A stretch of DNA of 28,532 nt from Bacteroidales bacterium. GTDB taxonomy: Bacteria; Bacteroidota; Bacteroidia; Bacteroidales; VadinHA17. Shown in pieces: positions 7,891 to 16,534 of this stretch (within the stretch, counting starts at the first letter, position 1; the number at the start of each line of letters is the position of its first letter). The notes below the pieces were generated by a model. That model had not been told where the DNA came from. It saw only the letters and a program-made list of their open reading frames with translations, and did not search any database. The position numbers and the translations under genes were made by a program. Location of the stretch: assembly GCA_020353115.1 (NCBI GenBank), contig CP070687.1, positions 1 through 28,532 on the forward strand. Direction: 5' to 3'.

Positions 7891-9678
7891 TTAGTCCAGT
7901 TTAAGTACGGCAAGGAATGCTTGCTGAGGGACCTCCACGTTGCCAACCTGCCGCATTCGCTTTTTCCCTTTTTTCTGTTTTTCCAGGAGTTTCCTCTTAC
8001 GGGTTATATCCCCACCGTAACATTTGGCCGTCACATCTTTTCGTACTGCTTTAACCGTTTCCCTGGCAATAATTTTTGCACCAATCGCCGCCTGAATTGC
8101 AATATCAAACTGTTGTCGCGGTATCAGGTCTTTAAGCTTCACACATATCCTCCTGCCAAAATCATATGCATTATCCTTATGGATCAGGGTTGACAGGGCA
8201 TCAACCATTTCACCGTTCAGCAAAATATCCAGTCGGACAAGGTTTGCTTTCCGGAAACTTGACTGGTAATAGTCAAATGAAGCATATCCCTTCGAAATGC
8301 TTTTAAGTTTATCATAAAAGTCGAATACGATTTCGGCGAGGGGCATTTCAAATGTAACCTCTACCCTGTCGCTTGTCAGGTAGACCTGGTTTTTCAAGGT
8401 GCCTCTTTTGTCAATGCATAATTTCATAACGGAACCGATGTATTCCGATCTTGATATGATCGAAGCGGTAATATATGGTTCCTCGATACAATCGATTGTA
8501 GTGATTTCCGGCAATCCCGAAGGATTATGAACCTCGATAATCTCTTTCTTCTTTGTATATACCTTGAAGGATACATTAGGAACCGTTGTGATTACATTCA
8601 TGGCAAATTCCCGGTCAAGACGTTCCTGGATAATTTCCATATGAAGCAAGCCAAGGAATCCGCAACGAAATCCGAATCCGAGCGCTGCCGAAGATTCCGG
8701 CTCATAGGACAGCGATGCATCGTTTAGCTGCAGCTTCTCCATCGCAACGCGCAGCTCTTCATAATCATCAGCATCTACCGGGTAAATACCGGCAAAAACC
8801 ATAGGTTTAACATCCTTGAAACCCTCAATAGCTTTCTCACAGGGATTTACAACATGCGTAATGGTATCCCCCACTTTTACCTCTTTTGAACTTTTAATCC
8901 CCGAAATGATATATCCAACATCGCCCGTCCTGAGAACATTCCTGGGTTCCATTTTTAATTTCAAAACACCGATTTCATCTGCATGATATTGTTTACCGGT
9001 TGCGACAAATTTAACATGGTCGTCGGTTCGTATCTCTCCATTAACTACTTTAAAATAAACATGTATGCCCCGAAACGAATTAAATACCGAGTCAAAGATC
9101 AGGGCTTGCAGCGGAGCATGGGGATCACCCTGTGGTGGAGGGATTTTTACTATGATCTCCTCCAAAATGCGGTCTACACCCAAACCCGTCTTTCCGCTTG
9201 CTTCTATAATATCCTTCCGTTCACACCCCAACAGATCAACTATCTGGTCCTTGACCTCTTCAGGCATCGCAGCTTCAAGATCCATTTTGTTAAGAACAGG
9301 TATTACTTCAAGATCGTTATCGATCGCCTGATAAAGATTGGAAATGGTCTGGGCCTGGATCCCCTGGGTGGCATCAACAACCAGCAGCGCTCCTTCACAT
9401 GCAACAATGGATCGCGATACTTCATAGGAGAAATCCACATGCCCTGGGGTATCTATAAGGTTCAGGAAGTAACGCTCATTACCCGATCTGTACTCCATCT
9501 GGATGGCATGACTCTTTATGGTTATACCCCTTTCCCTCTCCAGTTCCATACTGTCAAGAACCTGATCCTTAAAATCCCTTTCAGAAAGCGTATTCGTTTT
9601 CAATAGCATTCTGTCAGCCAGAGTACTTTTACCGTGATCTATATGTGCAATAATGCAAAAATTCCTAATGTTCTTCAT
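7891..9678 (-). CDS. lepA: Elongation factor 4 (ribosome back-translocase LepA)
   Basis: Translational GTPase of 595 residues, the normal length for LepA. It binds the ribosome and can move tRNAs backward after translocation. The G motifs are complete: AHIDHGKST (G1, about 11-19), GITIKS (G2), DTPGHVDFS (G3) and NKMD (G4). The LepA-specific C-terminal domain ends in GGDITRKRKLLEKQKKGKK then RMRQVGNVEVPQQAFLAVLK, essentially the family signature. The start (MKNIRNFCIIAHIDHG) matches the usual N-terminus. It lies 261 bp upstream of the double-activase gene on the same strand, too far apart for a tight operon, and has its own -7 element at 9709-9716. Confidence 0.97.
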   Translation of the reverse strand: MKNIRNFCIIAHIDHGKSTLADRMLLKTNTLSERDFKDQVLDSMELERERGITIKSHAIQMEYRSGNERYFLNLIDTPGHVDFSYEVSRSIVACEGALLVVDATQGIQAQTISNLYQAIDNDLEVIPVLNKMDLEAAMPEEVKDQIVDLLGCERKDIIEASGKTGLGVDRILEEIIVKIPPPQGDPHAPLQALIFDSVFNSFRGIHVYFKVVNGEIRTDDHVKFVATGKQYHADEIGVLKLKMEPRNVLRTGDVGYIISGIKSSKEVKVGDTITHVVNPCEKAIEGFKDVKPMVFAGIYPVDADDYEELRVAMEKLQLNDASLSYEPESSAALGFGFRCGFLGLLHMEIIQERLDREFAMNVITTVPNVSFKVYTKKKEIIEVHNPSGLPEITTIDCIEEPYITASIISRSEYIGSVMKLCIDKRGTLKNQVYLTSDRVEVTFEMPLAEIVFDFYDKLKSISKGYASFDYYQSSFRKANLVRLDILLNGEMVDALSTLIHKDNAYDFGRRICVKLKDLIPRQQFDIAIQAAIGAKIIARETVKAVRKDVTAKCYGGDITRKRKLLEKQKKGKKRMRQVGNVEVPQQAFLAVLKLD

Positions 9679-9708
9679 CGGAAATTTAGCTCAACCAGAA
9701 ATAAGCTA

Positions 9709-9716
9709 CAAAGATA
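9709..9716 (-). promoter_or_regulatory. -7 promoter element of lepA
   Basis: Minus-strand TATCTTTG, an exact TAnnTTTG match, 31 bp before the lepA start at 9678. The nearest TTG (complement of 9732-9734) is only 15 bp upstream, shorter than the usual 19-21 bp, so the -33 part is uncertain. Confidence 0.45.
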
Positions 9717-9763
9717 TTCATTTCGGAAAAACAACTATACGGAAGGCTGGAATTCAGGGTGGA

Positions 9764-10582
9764 TTATTCTTCTTCTCCGCTATCGATAAGTCCCAATTCA
9801 GACAAGCTCACTGTTTTATAATTGGAGGGCGGGAGAAATTCTGATATATCAAAATCCTCTTCCCGCATTTCAACTACTTCATTAACGGTTTGATAACCAT
9901 ACTGATAATCTTTGGTTTTGAGAATAAAGTAATCATCCAAAATCCGTCCATATTCATCCGTAGCTTGATAAAACAACTCATTCTCAAAACCTTCACTCAG
10001 TTTTCTCTGAAAATTGACAAACTTCCGCAGATCCAGATTAGGTAATGTATTCAGGTTTTCAGCGATCCAGATATCCTCTTTGAGCACTCCGTTTAAAAAA
10101 ACCTGGTATTTTAAAACCTCATAACCAATAATCGTATCCTTTTCTGCAGTTTCTCTAATGAATACATCCAGAACGGAAGAAGTATCAGGATCTTCCATTA
10201 TCTTCATCATATTTTGAAATAATTTTCTTGCCTGTTCCTGTTGGTCTTCCGGTAATTTCTCGACTTCTATCTCGATCATTAGTTTCAGTGTCCGGTTTAC
10301 CTCTTCCCAGTATTCTTCAAGGGTGCCCGACCAGTACATATGGATCTCCGGTCTCAGGAATGTGACCCTGTTATCATTCAGGTCAAAAATCGTGACAAGG
10401 TCATTCGTTACCTGTTTTACCATGTTGTCTTCAATATATATAAGGTAATTGACCACCTGTTCTGTGTCCGTATCATAGGATTTATAACGGATAATCCATC
10501 CGGCATTACTGTCGGTCGGGAGCATAAAGAAAACGAATAATATGCCAGTAATGAATGTTAAATTTCTCATCTGACGTATCAT
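9764..10582 (-). CDS. Exported protein of unknown function, DUF4412-like
   Basis: Protein of 272 residues with a Sec signal peptide (NLTFITGILFVFFMLPTDSNA, cleavage after SNA near residue 27), so periplasmic or outer-membrane facing; there is no lipobox cysteine. The mature N-terminal part alternates short beta strands (GWIIRYKSYD, VVNYLIYIEDNMVKQV, LVTIFDLNDNRVTFL), the pattern seen in Bacteroidota DUF4412-type proteins, where a bound or unbound ligand is unknown. A helical Glu-rich stretch follows (about 90-125) and a second beta-rich half with two YQ-containing strands (YEVLKYQVFLNGVL, FELFYQA-like). A second in-frame ATG at 10570 (MRNLTF) is an equally good start. It lies 85 bp upstream of lepA on the same strand and is divergent from the aminotransferase. 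Family assignment is tentative. Confidence 0.75.
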   Translation of the reverse strand: MIRQMRNLTFITGILFVFFMLPTDSNAGWIIRYKSYDTDTEQVVNYLIYIEDNMVKQVTNDLVTIFDLNDNRVTFLRPEIHMYWSGTLEEYWEEVNRTLKLMIEIEVEKLPEDQQEQARKLFQNMMKIMEDPDTSSVLDVFIRETAEKDTIIGYEVLKYQVFLNGVLKEDIWIAENLNTLPNLDLRKFVNFQRKLSEGFENELFYQATDEYGRILDDYFILKTKDYQYGYQTVNEVVEMREEDFDISEFLPPSNYKTVSLSELGLIDSGEEE

Positions 10583-10680
10583 TGTGTTATCAAATTTAAA
10601 GATATTTCCTGAAATATTGGTATATTTAATAGGATATTAAATTGTCCCATTCAATGCTTTAATATTCAATTATTCGACAA

Positions 10681-11976
10681 ATGATGAAGACAGACAGACG
10701 TCAATTTTTAGCCAATTCGATTGCCGCTGCCGGTGCGGTAGCAGTCGGTTCCTTTCTCAACAAAACCTTTGGCAGGGATCTGCCGGGATCCCTGATTAAC
10801 AACGATTTTCAACCTCCCGTTAACATGGTAACGGAAGAGGAATTCTGGTACTGGATCCAGCAATCATTTACAGCCTCACCCAATGTAATGAACCTGAATA
10901 ATGGTGGAGTATGTCCTCAACCCAAAGTGGTCCAGGATGCTTTCGAACATTACAACAGGGTCAGCAACGAAGGGCCGGCCTACTATATGTGGCAGGTAGT
11001 TGGAGAAGGAAGGGAAGCTGTCAGGAAAGATCTGGCCCGCCTGGCAGGATGTTCACCGGAAGAAATAGCGATCCAACGGAATACTACAGAAGCACTTGAG
11101 ACGGTTATCTTCGGCATGAACCTGAAAAAGGGAGATGAAGTTGTTCTTACCAGACAGGATTATCCAAATATGATCAATGCCTGGAAACAGAGGGAGAAGA
11201 GGGATGGGATTGTGCTGAAATGGATCAACCTGCCCCAGCCGGTTGAGGATGACGATCTTATCGTAAAAGCTTACGAAGATGCATTTACCTCAAGGACCAA
11301 GGTTATCGAGATCATGCATATGATCAACTGGTCTGGCCAAATCCTTCCTGCAAGGAAAATAGCACGTGCTGCACATAAACAAGGCATCGACGTTCTGGTG
11401 GATGGTGCCCACACTTTTGCACACCTCGATTTTACCATCCCCGATCTGGAATGTGAATATTTCGGTACCAGTTTGCATAAATGGTTATATGCTCCTTTCG
11501 GAACAGGTATGCTTTATATAAAGAAGGATAAGATCGGGGAGATCTGGCCTTTGACCGCCCCCGGAGAACCTGAAAGTGATGATATACGTAAGTTTGAAGC
11601 AATGGGTACCCGGTCATTTCCTGCCGAACTGGCCATTGGTAAGGCGATCGACTTTCATCATATGATCGGCTCCGCAAGAAAAGAAAACCGTTTGAATTTC
11701 CTGCGTAACTATTGGATGGAGAAAATCAGGGATATTCCGAAAATCAAATTCTATACTTCATTTAAACCGGAGTATGCCTGTGGGCTTGGTAACTTCGCAA
11801 TTGAAGGAATGACACCGGGTGAGTTACAAAAAATCCTATTCTCAAAGTATAAGATCTTCACGGTACCAATTGATTGGGAAAACATTTATGGCGTAAGGAT
11901 AACTCCCAATGTATATACGACACCTGCGGACCTCGATTATTTCGTTGAAGCGGTAAAGGAGATAGCTGCCGGATAA
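10681..11976 (+). CDS. Tat-exported class V aminotransferase-like PLP protein
   Basis: PLP-dependent fold-type I enzyme of 431 residues, related to isopenicillin-N epimerase and cysteine-desulfurase-like class V aminotransferases. The N-terminus is a twin-arginine signal (TDRRQFLANSIAAAGAVAVG; R6-R7), which implies export of the folded, cofactor-loaded enzyme across the inner membrane. Catalytic features are present: NTTEAL (about 134-139, phosphate binding), DGAH with D241 stacking on the cofactor ring, and the Schiff-base lysine K267 in GTSLHKWLYAPFGTG. The C-terminal small domain ends with YGVRITPNVYTTPADLDYFV. ATG at 10684 is an equally possible start. The substrate cannot be told from sequence: epimerase, desulfurase, lyase and transaminase activities all occur in the family. 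It stands alone, divergent from the DUF4412-like gene and convergent with the nuclease. Confidence 0.85.
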   Translation: MMKTDRRQFLANSIAAAGAVAVGSFLNKTFGRDLPGSLINNDFQPPVNMVTEEEFWYWIQQSFTASPNVMNLNNGGVCPQPKVVQDAFEHYNRVSNEGPAYYMWQVVGEGREAVRKDLARLAGCSPEEIAIQRNTTEALETVIFGMNLKKGDEVVLTRQDYPNMINAWKQREKRDGIVLKWINLPQPVEDDDLIVKAYEDAFTSRTKVIEIMHMINWSGQILPARKIARAAHKQGIDVLVDGAHTFAHLDFTIPDLECEYFGTSLHKWLYAPFGTGMLYIKKDKIGEIWPLTAPGEPESDDIRKFEAMGTRSFPAELAIGKAIDFHHMIGSARKENRLNFLRNYWMEKIRDIPKIKFYTSFKPEYACGLGNFAIEGMTPGELQKILFSKYKIFTVPIDWENIYGVRITPNVYTTPADLDYFVEAVKEIAAG

Positions 11977-12074
11977 AACCCGTGTCCTGAGTGGCTAAAA
12001 TACCTGAAATGTATTGGGTAAGGATCTGTTCGCCGGGTTCAACGATAAAATCGGAGCTTGCTTATAAATCCCTC

Positions 12075-14267
12075 TTATTCCATCACAATTTTTTTGTGAT
12101 ATTCCCTGTCCCCGGTTCGTATTTTTAATATGTAAATTCCTCCCGGCAGGTTCAGGTTGTCAAGATAGATCCGGTTGATACCTTCCGTAAAAAAGGTACG
12201 TTTCCCGCAGACAAGTTTGCCTGTGAGGTTGTACAATTGAATATCCGCTGCAGCAAGACCGGGTTGATAAAATTCAACAGTTATCCGGTCGTTTCCGGGA
12301 TTTGAAAAAATTCGGACCGGATCATCTGTAATTACGGGTACGGAAACCGGTGTGTATGTAAATTCAAATGTTGCATTATCCACAGCATTCCCACTTCGAT
12401 CCTCTACCAGATTAACCGTAAGAATATGGGTTCCTCCCTGCATGCCTGCAATACTAAGGCATACACGAGTATCTTCATATAAATAAACTCCGGTGACGGA
12501 AATGTTGTGGTTCAGTGTATAGTTCGAGGGATTCTGGGAAGAAACGGAATCCAGTTTTTCATTAAAATCAACCATTAAACAGTTGGAATCCAGCACCTGT
12601 ACATTCATGATCTGTGGCGGACTGGTATCCTCCACCTCCCCGAAATCATTCATGTCTCTTACAAGGATCTGGTAATCGTTGCCATACTGGCTGACAATGC
12701 CGGTAATATTCACCACTCCCGACGGAACTTCATGGCCTGCCAGCCGTGAATCATGGCGTGAAAAAAGCACCATGTTTCCTGTACCATCGCTAAATGAAAA
12801 GGTATTATCGCTATTATCAATAACGGTACCTCCATCCGCAAACTGGCAGTTACCGATCTTTACCAGCATTCCTTCGTATTCTTCTCCGATCTGGGAGATC
12901 GTAAGATCAAGTGTCTCGGGTTCCCTGCTGATGGAATAAGAATAGAGATAACTTATATTTTGAAGTTCTGTAAGATTTTGATATTCTGTTACATCGCCGG
13001 TAACAACGATACTGTCTCCAATTCTTCCCCTGCTGTTCGATCCGAATATACATAATCCGCTATACGGATCATCCGAATCCTGGATATAGAAAGTATTATC
13101 GAAGTTACCGGTAACGATTCCGGCAGTTGTTACCGTTTGGGAAAGGAGCGGGCTTGAATTTCCCGTACCCTGTATCTCCTTTATGCCTGTAATCTGTGCA
13201 GGGGTAATACCGGATGGGAACAGATGGGTTCCCCTCTGCACTCCGGTAGTGGTTCCGTTTGTGGCCACTATCTTGAAATGAAGGTATTCACCCTGGCTGA
13301 ATCCGGAAAGGTCCATTTCTCCCGAATAAATATTCCCGGAGGATACCATCTCCACATGGTTTGTTTCCGCATCATGGGTGTTACCCCAATAGAGTGATAC
13401 ACTGTTTAAAGCCTGTCCGGATGATATACTGGCAGTAATTGTTGCATTATGGCCTGCCTCCGGATAGAACGGATTCATAGACATACTGTCGATCGTTATT
13501 CCGGAAGGTATTCCTCCATCCCAAATCAGATCAGCATATTCCGGGTGGTCGATGAAAGGATTCCTGTTATGCTGTGATTGAAAAATCCGTTCATTCCTTC
13601 TCCGTTCGAAATCCGATGGCGGGAAATTCCTGTTCCACTGGATCAGGGTGGATAATTTCCCATGCCGGGGAGTTCCTGCAGTGTTAACCTCATCCACGAC
13701 CTCAAGATCCATTTCATCCACACTCCCTTCATACCTGACAGCCATATAAAAAATAATCCTTGCTACCTGCCCCTTAACGGCATCGGCGGGTTCAAACCGG
13801 CTAACCGTATAATAGGTGCCGGGTGCCTCATCTATTTCTGTTCCTGTAGACGAGCAATTATCAAAATCGAGATTACTTCTTTGCAGGTTAACAGATGCAT
13901 CGGCCGGCCTGAGGTTGAATGCGTCACCATCCATCGGCCGGATTCCTTCAAAATTTCCATGCGATTTTGCCCAGACATGTTCCCGGTTTATATCATCTTC
14001 TCCCGTGCCATAGGTTTCCGCATTCTGGGAACGCTGTGTATAAAAAAGTATTACATTATTTTCGTCATTCGGGTCAGCATCGGAATAATTGATAATATAT
14101 TTGGCCTGTGAATAGGAAAAGTCAATATGTCCTTTAATGATATCATTTAAAACGGATTTCAGATCACTACCTGTCTTACTGCCCGTACCGTTATAGTATC
14201 CGGCAGGTTGTGCCATACTTAATAATACAGGCAGCAAAAAAAATATGGAGATACCGGTTTTTTTCAT
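12075..14267 (-). CDS. T9SS-secreted endonuclease I family nuclease
   Basis: Secreted multidomain protein of 730 residues. A signal peptide (KKTGISIFFLLPVLLSMAQ) is followed by an endonuclease I domain (about 30-250) with NREHVWAKSHG (catalytic-type E96-H97), DAFNLRPADASVN and the family ending NRNPFIDHPEYADLIWDGG. Then come an Ig-like segment (about 260-350), an OB-fold-like region (about 375-545: TAGIVTGNFDNTFYIQD, GDSIVVTGDVTEY) and an SbsA/Big_5-like domain (about 550-635: NVQVLDSNCLMVDFNEKLD). The last 85 residues are a type A T9SS sorting domain (RIFSNPGNDRITVEF, LPGGIYILKI, HKKIVME). The product should cross the outer membrane by type IX secretion and degrade extracellular DNA or RNA for nutrients. 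A good promoter lies at 14305-14335. The canonical DLHN is DAFN here, which may affect the active site. Confidence 0.9.
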   Translation of the reverse strand: MKKTGISIFFLLPVLLSMAQPAGYYNGTGSKTGSDLKSVLNDIIKGHIDFSYSQAKYIINYSDADPNDENNVILFYTQRSQNAETYGTGEDDINREHVWAKSHGNFEGIRPMDGDAFNLRPADASVNLQRSNLDFDNCSSTGTEIDEAPGTYYTVSRFEPADAVKGQVARIIFYMAVRYEGSVDEMDLEVVDEVNTAGTPRHGKLSTLIQWNRNFPPSDFERRRNERIFQSQHNRNPFIDHPEYADLIWDGGIPSGITIDSMSMNPFYPEAGHNATITASISSGQALNSVSLYWGNTHDAETNHVEMVSSGNIYSGEMDLSGFSQGEYLHFKIVATNGTTTGVQRGTHLFPSGITPAQITGIKEIQGTGNSSPLLSQTVTTAGIVTGNFDNTFYIQDSDDPYSGLCIFGSNSRGRIGDSIVVTGDVTEYQNLTELQNISYLYSYSISREPETLDLTISQIGEEYEGMLVKIGNCQFADGGTVIDNSDNTFSFSDGTGNMVLFSRHDSRLAGHEVPSGVVNITGIVSQYGNDYQILVRDMNDFGEVEDTSPPQIMNVQVLDSNCLMVDFNEKLDSVSSQNPSNYTLNHNISVTGVYLYEDTRVCLSIAGMQGGTHILTVNLVEDRSGNAVDNATFEFTYTPVSVPVITDDPVRIFSNPGNDRITVEFYQPGLAAADIQLYNLTGKLVCGKRTFFTEGINRIYLDNLNLPGGIYILKIRTGDREYHKKIVME

Positions 14268-14304
14268 ATTATCGTGTGAAAAGCTCTCGAACCCGGAATA
14301 ACTG

Positions 14305-14335
14305 TAAAGATAGATTTATCTATTACCGATATCAA
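14305..14335 (-). promoter_or_regulatory. -33/-7 promoter of the secreted nuclease gene
   Basis: On the minus strand a TTG (complement of 14333-14335) is followed after exactly 20 bp by TATCTTTA (complement of 14305-14312), one mismatch from TAnnTTTG. Start of transcription would fall near 14300, about 30 nt before the start codon at 14267. Confidence 0.55.
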
Positions 14336-14394
14336 TAAAATAATGTGGATTTCGTAACGAATGAAATACGGATCGGATCTGGCATCACAGGGAA

Positions 14395-15147
14395 TCAGGT
14401 AAATCCTAGTTTCCTAATTTTCTCAAGATCTTCCGGAGTATCAACTGAGATGCTTTCATGTTCAGTAATTGAGACTTTGATACGGTATCCGTTTTCCAGC
14501 CATCGGTTCTGCTCCAGCGACTCGGCCAACTCCAGTTTTGATGCTTTCAGCCCGGTAAGTTCTCTTAAAACAGCTGCCCGGTAGGCGTAAATCCCGATAT
14601 GTTTGTAAAACGTATGGACTGAGGTCCAGGAGGATTGGTCCATATTTTGTATATGAGGAATGGGTGAACGGCTGAAATACAATGCTTCACCCTTCCGGTT
14701 TATCACCACTTTTGGAATGTTGGGATCGAAAAGTTCATCGCCTGAATCAATGGTCTTCGCGAGGGTGGCAATTTGGATCTCAGGACTGGTGAAAGAAGAC
14801 ATAAGATCCTGTATTTGTGAAGGATGGATAAATGGTTCATCTCCCTGAATATTGATTACAACATCGGCTTTACCCTTTCCATCTTCCAGAATATGTTCCA
14901 GTGCTTCCGCACATCTGTCCGTGCCGGTTTTATGTTCGGGTGATGTCAGAACTGCAATTCCATTGAAATTTCTGACCTCACGGGCAATCCGTTCATCGTC
15001 GGTTGCAACCACGATCCGGTCCAGTACCTTGGATGCCTGTTCATAAACACGCCGGATCATCGGTTTTCCTCCGATATCTGCCAGCGGTTTGCCTGGAAAT
15101 CTTGAAGAATGGAACCGTGCAGGGATAATACCTAAAAAATGAATCAT
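14395..15147 (-). CDS. kdsB: 3-deoxy-manno-octulosonate (Kdo) cytidylyltransferase
   Basis: Cytoplasmic enzyme of 250 residues, full family length, which makes CMP-Kdo from CTP and Kdo, the activated sugar used to build the LPS inner core. Signature parts are present: IIPARFHSSRFPGKPL (CTP binding, 7-22), VVATDDERI, TGTDRCAEA, the metal-binding QGDEPFIHP (D103), SRSPIPH, HIGIYAYR, LEQNRWLENGYRI and the second metal aspartate in SVDTPEDLEKI (D236). It lies 127 bp upstream of the nuclease gene and is divergent from the operon that includes lptE, so LPS precursor synthesis and LPS export genes sit side by side. I see no convincing -7 element for it. Confidence 0.96.
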   Translation of the reverse strand: MIHFLGIIPARFHSSRFPGKPLADIGGKPMIRRVYEQASKVLDRIVVATDDERIAREVRNFNGIAVLTSPEHKTGTDRCAEALEHILEDGKGKADVVINIQGDEPFIHPSQIQDLMSSFTSPEIQIATLAKTIDSGDELFDPNIPKVVINRKGEALYFSRSPIPHIQNMDQSSWTSVHTFYKHIGIYAYRAAVLRELTGLKASKLELAESLEQNRWLENGYRIKVSITEHESISVDTPEDLEKIRKLGFT

Positions 15148-15291
15148 TTCCTCTTACTGAGAATTCAGGTTTCTGCTAAGGTAAGGAATTTATCCAATAC
15201 ACTCCATATCAACCAGGTAATTCATTTTACAGTTTTTAAATTATTAAAAAATCTCTAATTTCGCAGATGGCTTCATCTTATCGGAAGAGAT

Positions 15292-16521
15292 ATGCAGGAT
15301 GTACAGAAAATAAAGCAGCGTTTTGGAATTATCGGAAATTTCATAGGTCTGAACCGGGCTATTGATATCGCCGTTCAGGTTGCACCAACGGATCTGTCGG
15401 TACTTATTTCAGGGGATAGCGGGACAGGCAAGGAAGTATTCCCTCAAATCATACATAATTTCAGCGCCCGTAAACACGGACAGTATATTGCTGTCAACTG
15501 TGGTGCCATACCGGAAGGTACGATTGATTCGGAACTTTTCGGACATGAAAAGGGTTCCTTTACCGGCGCAACCGATAGCCGTAAGGGTTATTTTGAAGTA
15601 GCCAACGGCGGTACGATTTTCCTTGATGAAGTTGCTGAACTTCCTCTGGCAACCCAGGTCAGACTGCTCCGTGTTCTCGAAAGCGGAGAATTTATTAAAG
15701 TCGGATCATCCAAAGTCCAGAAAACAAATGTCCGTGTAATCGCTGCTACAAATGTGGATATCCTTTCATATATCGAGTCCGAGAAATTCAGGGAGGATCT
15801 TTTCTACCGTTTGAATACCGTACCGATTATGGTTCCCCCACTCAGGGAACGGGGAAACGACATCCATCTGCTGTTCAGGAAATTTGCAAATGACTTTGCC
15901 GAGAAATACAGAATGCCGGCAATAAGCCTTGATGACCAGGCACTTCAGGTGCTGCTTAGCTACTCCTGGCCCGGTAATATCCGGCAACTGAAAAATATTA
16001 CGGAGCAAATTTCCGTTATTGAACGGAACCGTGTCATCGGTGCCGAAATCCTGAGAAGTTACCTTCCCGATTATCAGGGAGTGAAATTGCCGGCACTGGT
16101 CCGTAAGGAAGACAATAAATCATTCGCATCCGAACGTGAGATTTTATACAAAATTCTCTTCGATATGAAAAACGATGTGAATGACCTTAAAAAACTGGTA
16201 TTTGAATTACTGGAAAAGGGATATGAAGGTGTAGATCTGAGTGATAGCAACGAGCAGCTTATCCGGAAATTGTATAAAGGTTCAGACAGAGTGTATAAGG
16301 ATGAACCGGTCTCTCCCGTGGAGGTCAAACCTGAAGTGGATGAGGCAATTCAGGATACGGAAGAGATTATTGAGGAATCCCTGTCACTCGTCGACAAGGA
16401 AATTGAATTGATTAGAAAAGCCCTGGAGAAACACCATGGAAAGCGAAAACATGCAGCCAGCGAATTGGGGATCTCTGAACGGACTCTTTACCGGAAAATA
16501 AAGGAGTACAATATTGACTGA
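15292..16521 (+). CDS. Sigma-54 interacting activator, AAA+ and Fis-type HTH, no receiver domain
   Basis: Bacterial enhancer-binding protein of 409 residues. The AAA+ domain begins almost at the N-terminus (about 15-260), so there is no receiver or other sensor domain. Walker A is GDSGTGKE (41-48), the sigma-54 loop is GSFTGA (88-93, Ser in place of the usual first Ala), Walker B is IFLDE (109-113), and arginine fingers are in FREDLFYRL. An unusual linker of about 110 residues (263-372), partly coiled-coil and acidic, separates it from a C-terminal Fis-type helix-turn-helix (KRKHAASELGISERTLYRKI). It should remodel sigma-54 holoenzyme at -24/-12 promoters. It heads a tight operon: the lptE start lies 13 bp after its stop. 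A degenerate TAATTTCG -7 lies at 15256-15263. This activator before lptE and secG is a recurring arrangement in Bacteroidota; its targets are unknown. Confidence 0.9.
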   Translation: MQDVQKIKQRFGIIGNFIGLNRAIDIAVQVAPTDLSVLISGDSGTGKEVFPQIIHNFSARKHGQYIAVNCGAIPEGTIDSELFGHEKGSFTGATDSRKGYFEVANGGTIFLDEVAELPLATQVRLLRVLESGEFIKVGSSKVQKTNVRVIAATNVDILSYIESEKFREDLFYRLNTVPIMVPPLRERGNDIHLLFRKFANDFAEKYRMPAISLDDQALQVLLSYSWPGNIRQLKNITEQISVIERNRVIGAEILRSYLPDYQGVKLPALVRKEDNKSFASEREILYKILFDMKNDVNDLKKLVFELLEKGYEGVDLSDSNEQLIRKLYKGSDRVYKDEPVSPVEVKPEVDEAIQDTEEIIEESLSLVDKEIELIRKALEKHHGKRKHAASELGISERTLYRKIKEYNID

Positions 16522-16534
16522 ATGCAACGGGAAA

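Noticed and set aside
11977..12039. AACCCG/CGGGTT inverted repeat between the aminotransferase and nuclease genes
   Set aside because: The arms are only 6 bp with a 51-nt loop and no T-run; too weak for a terminator.
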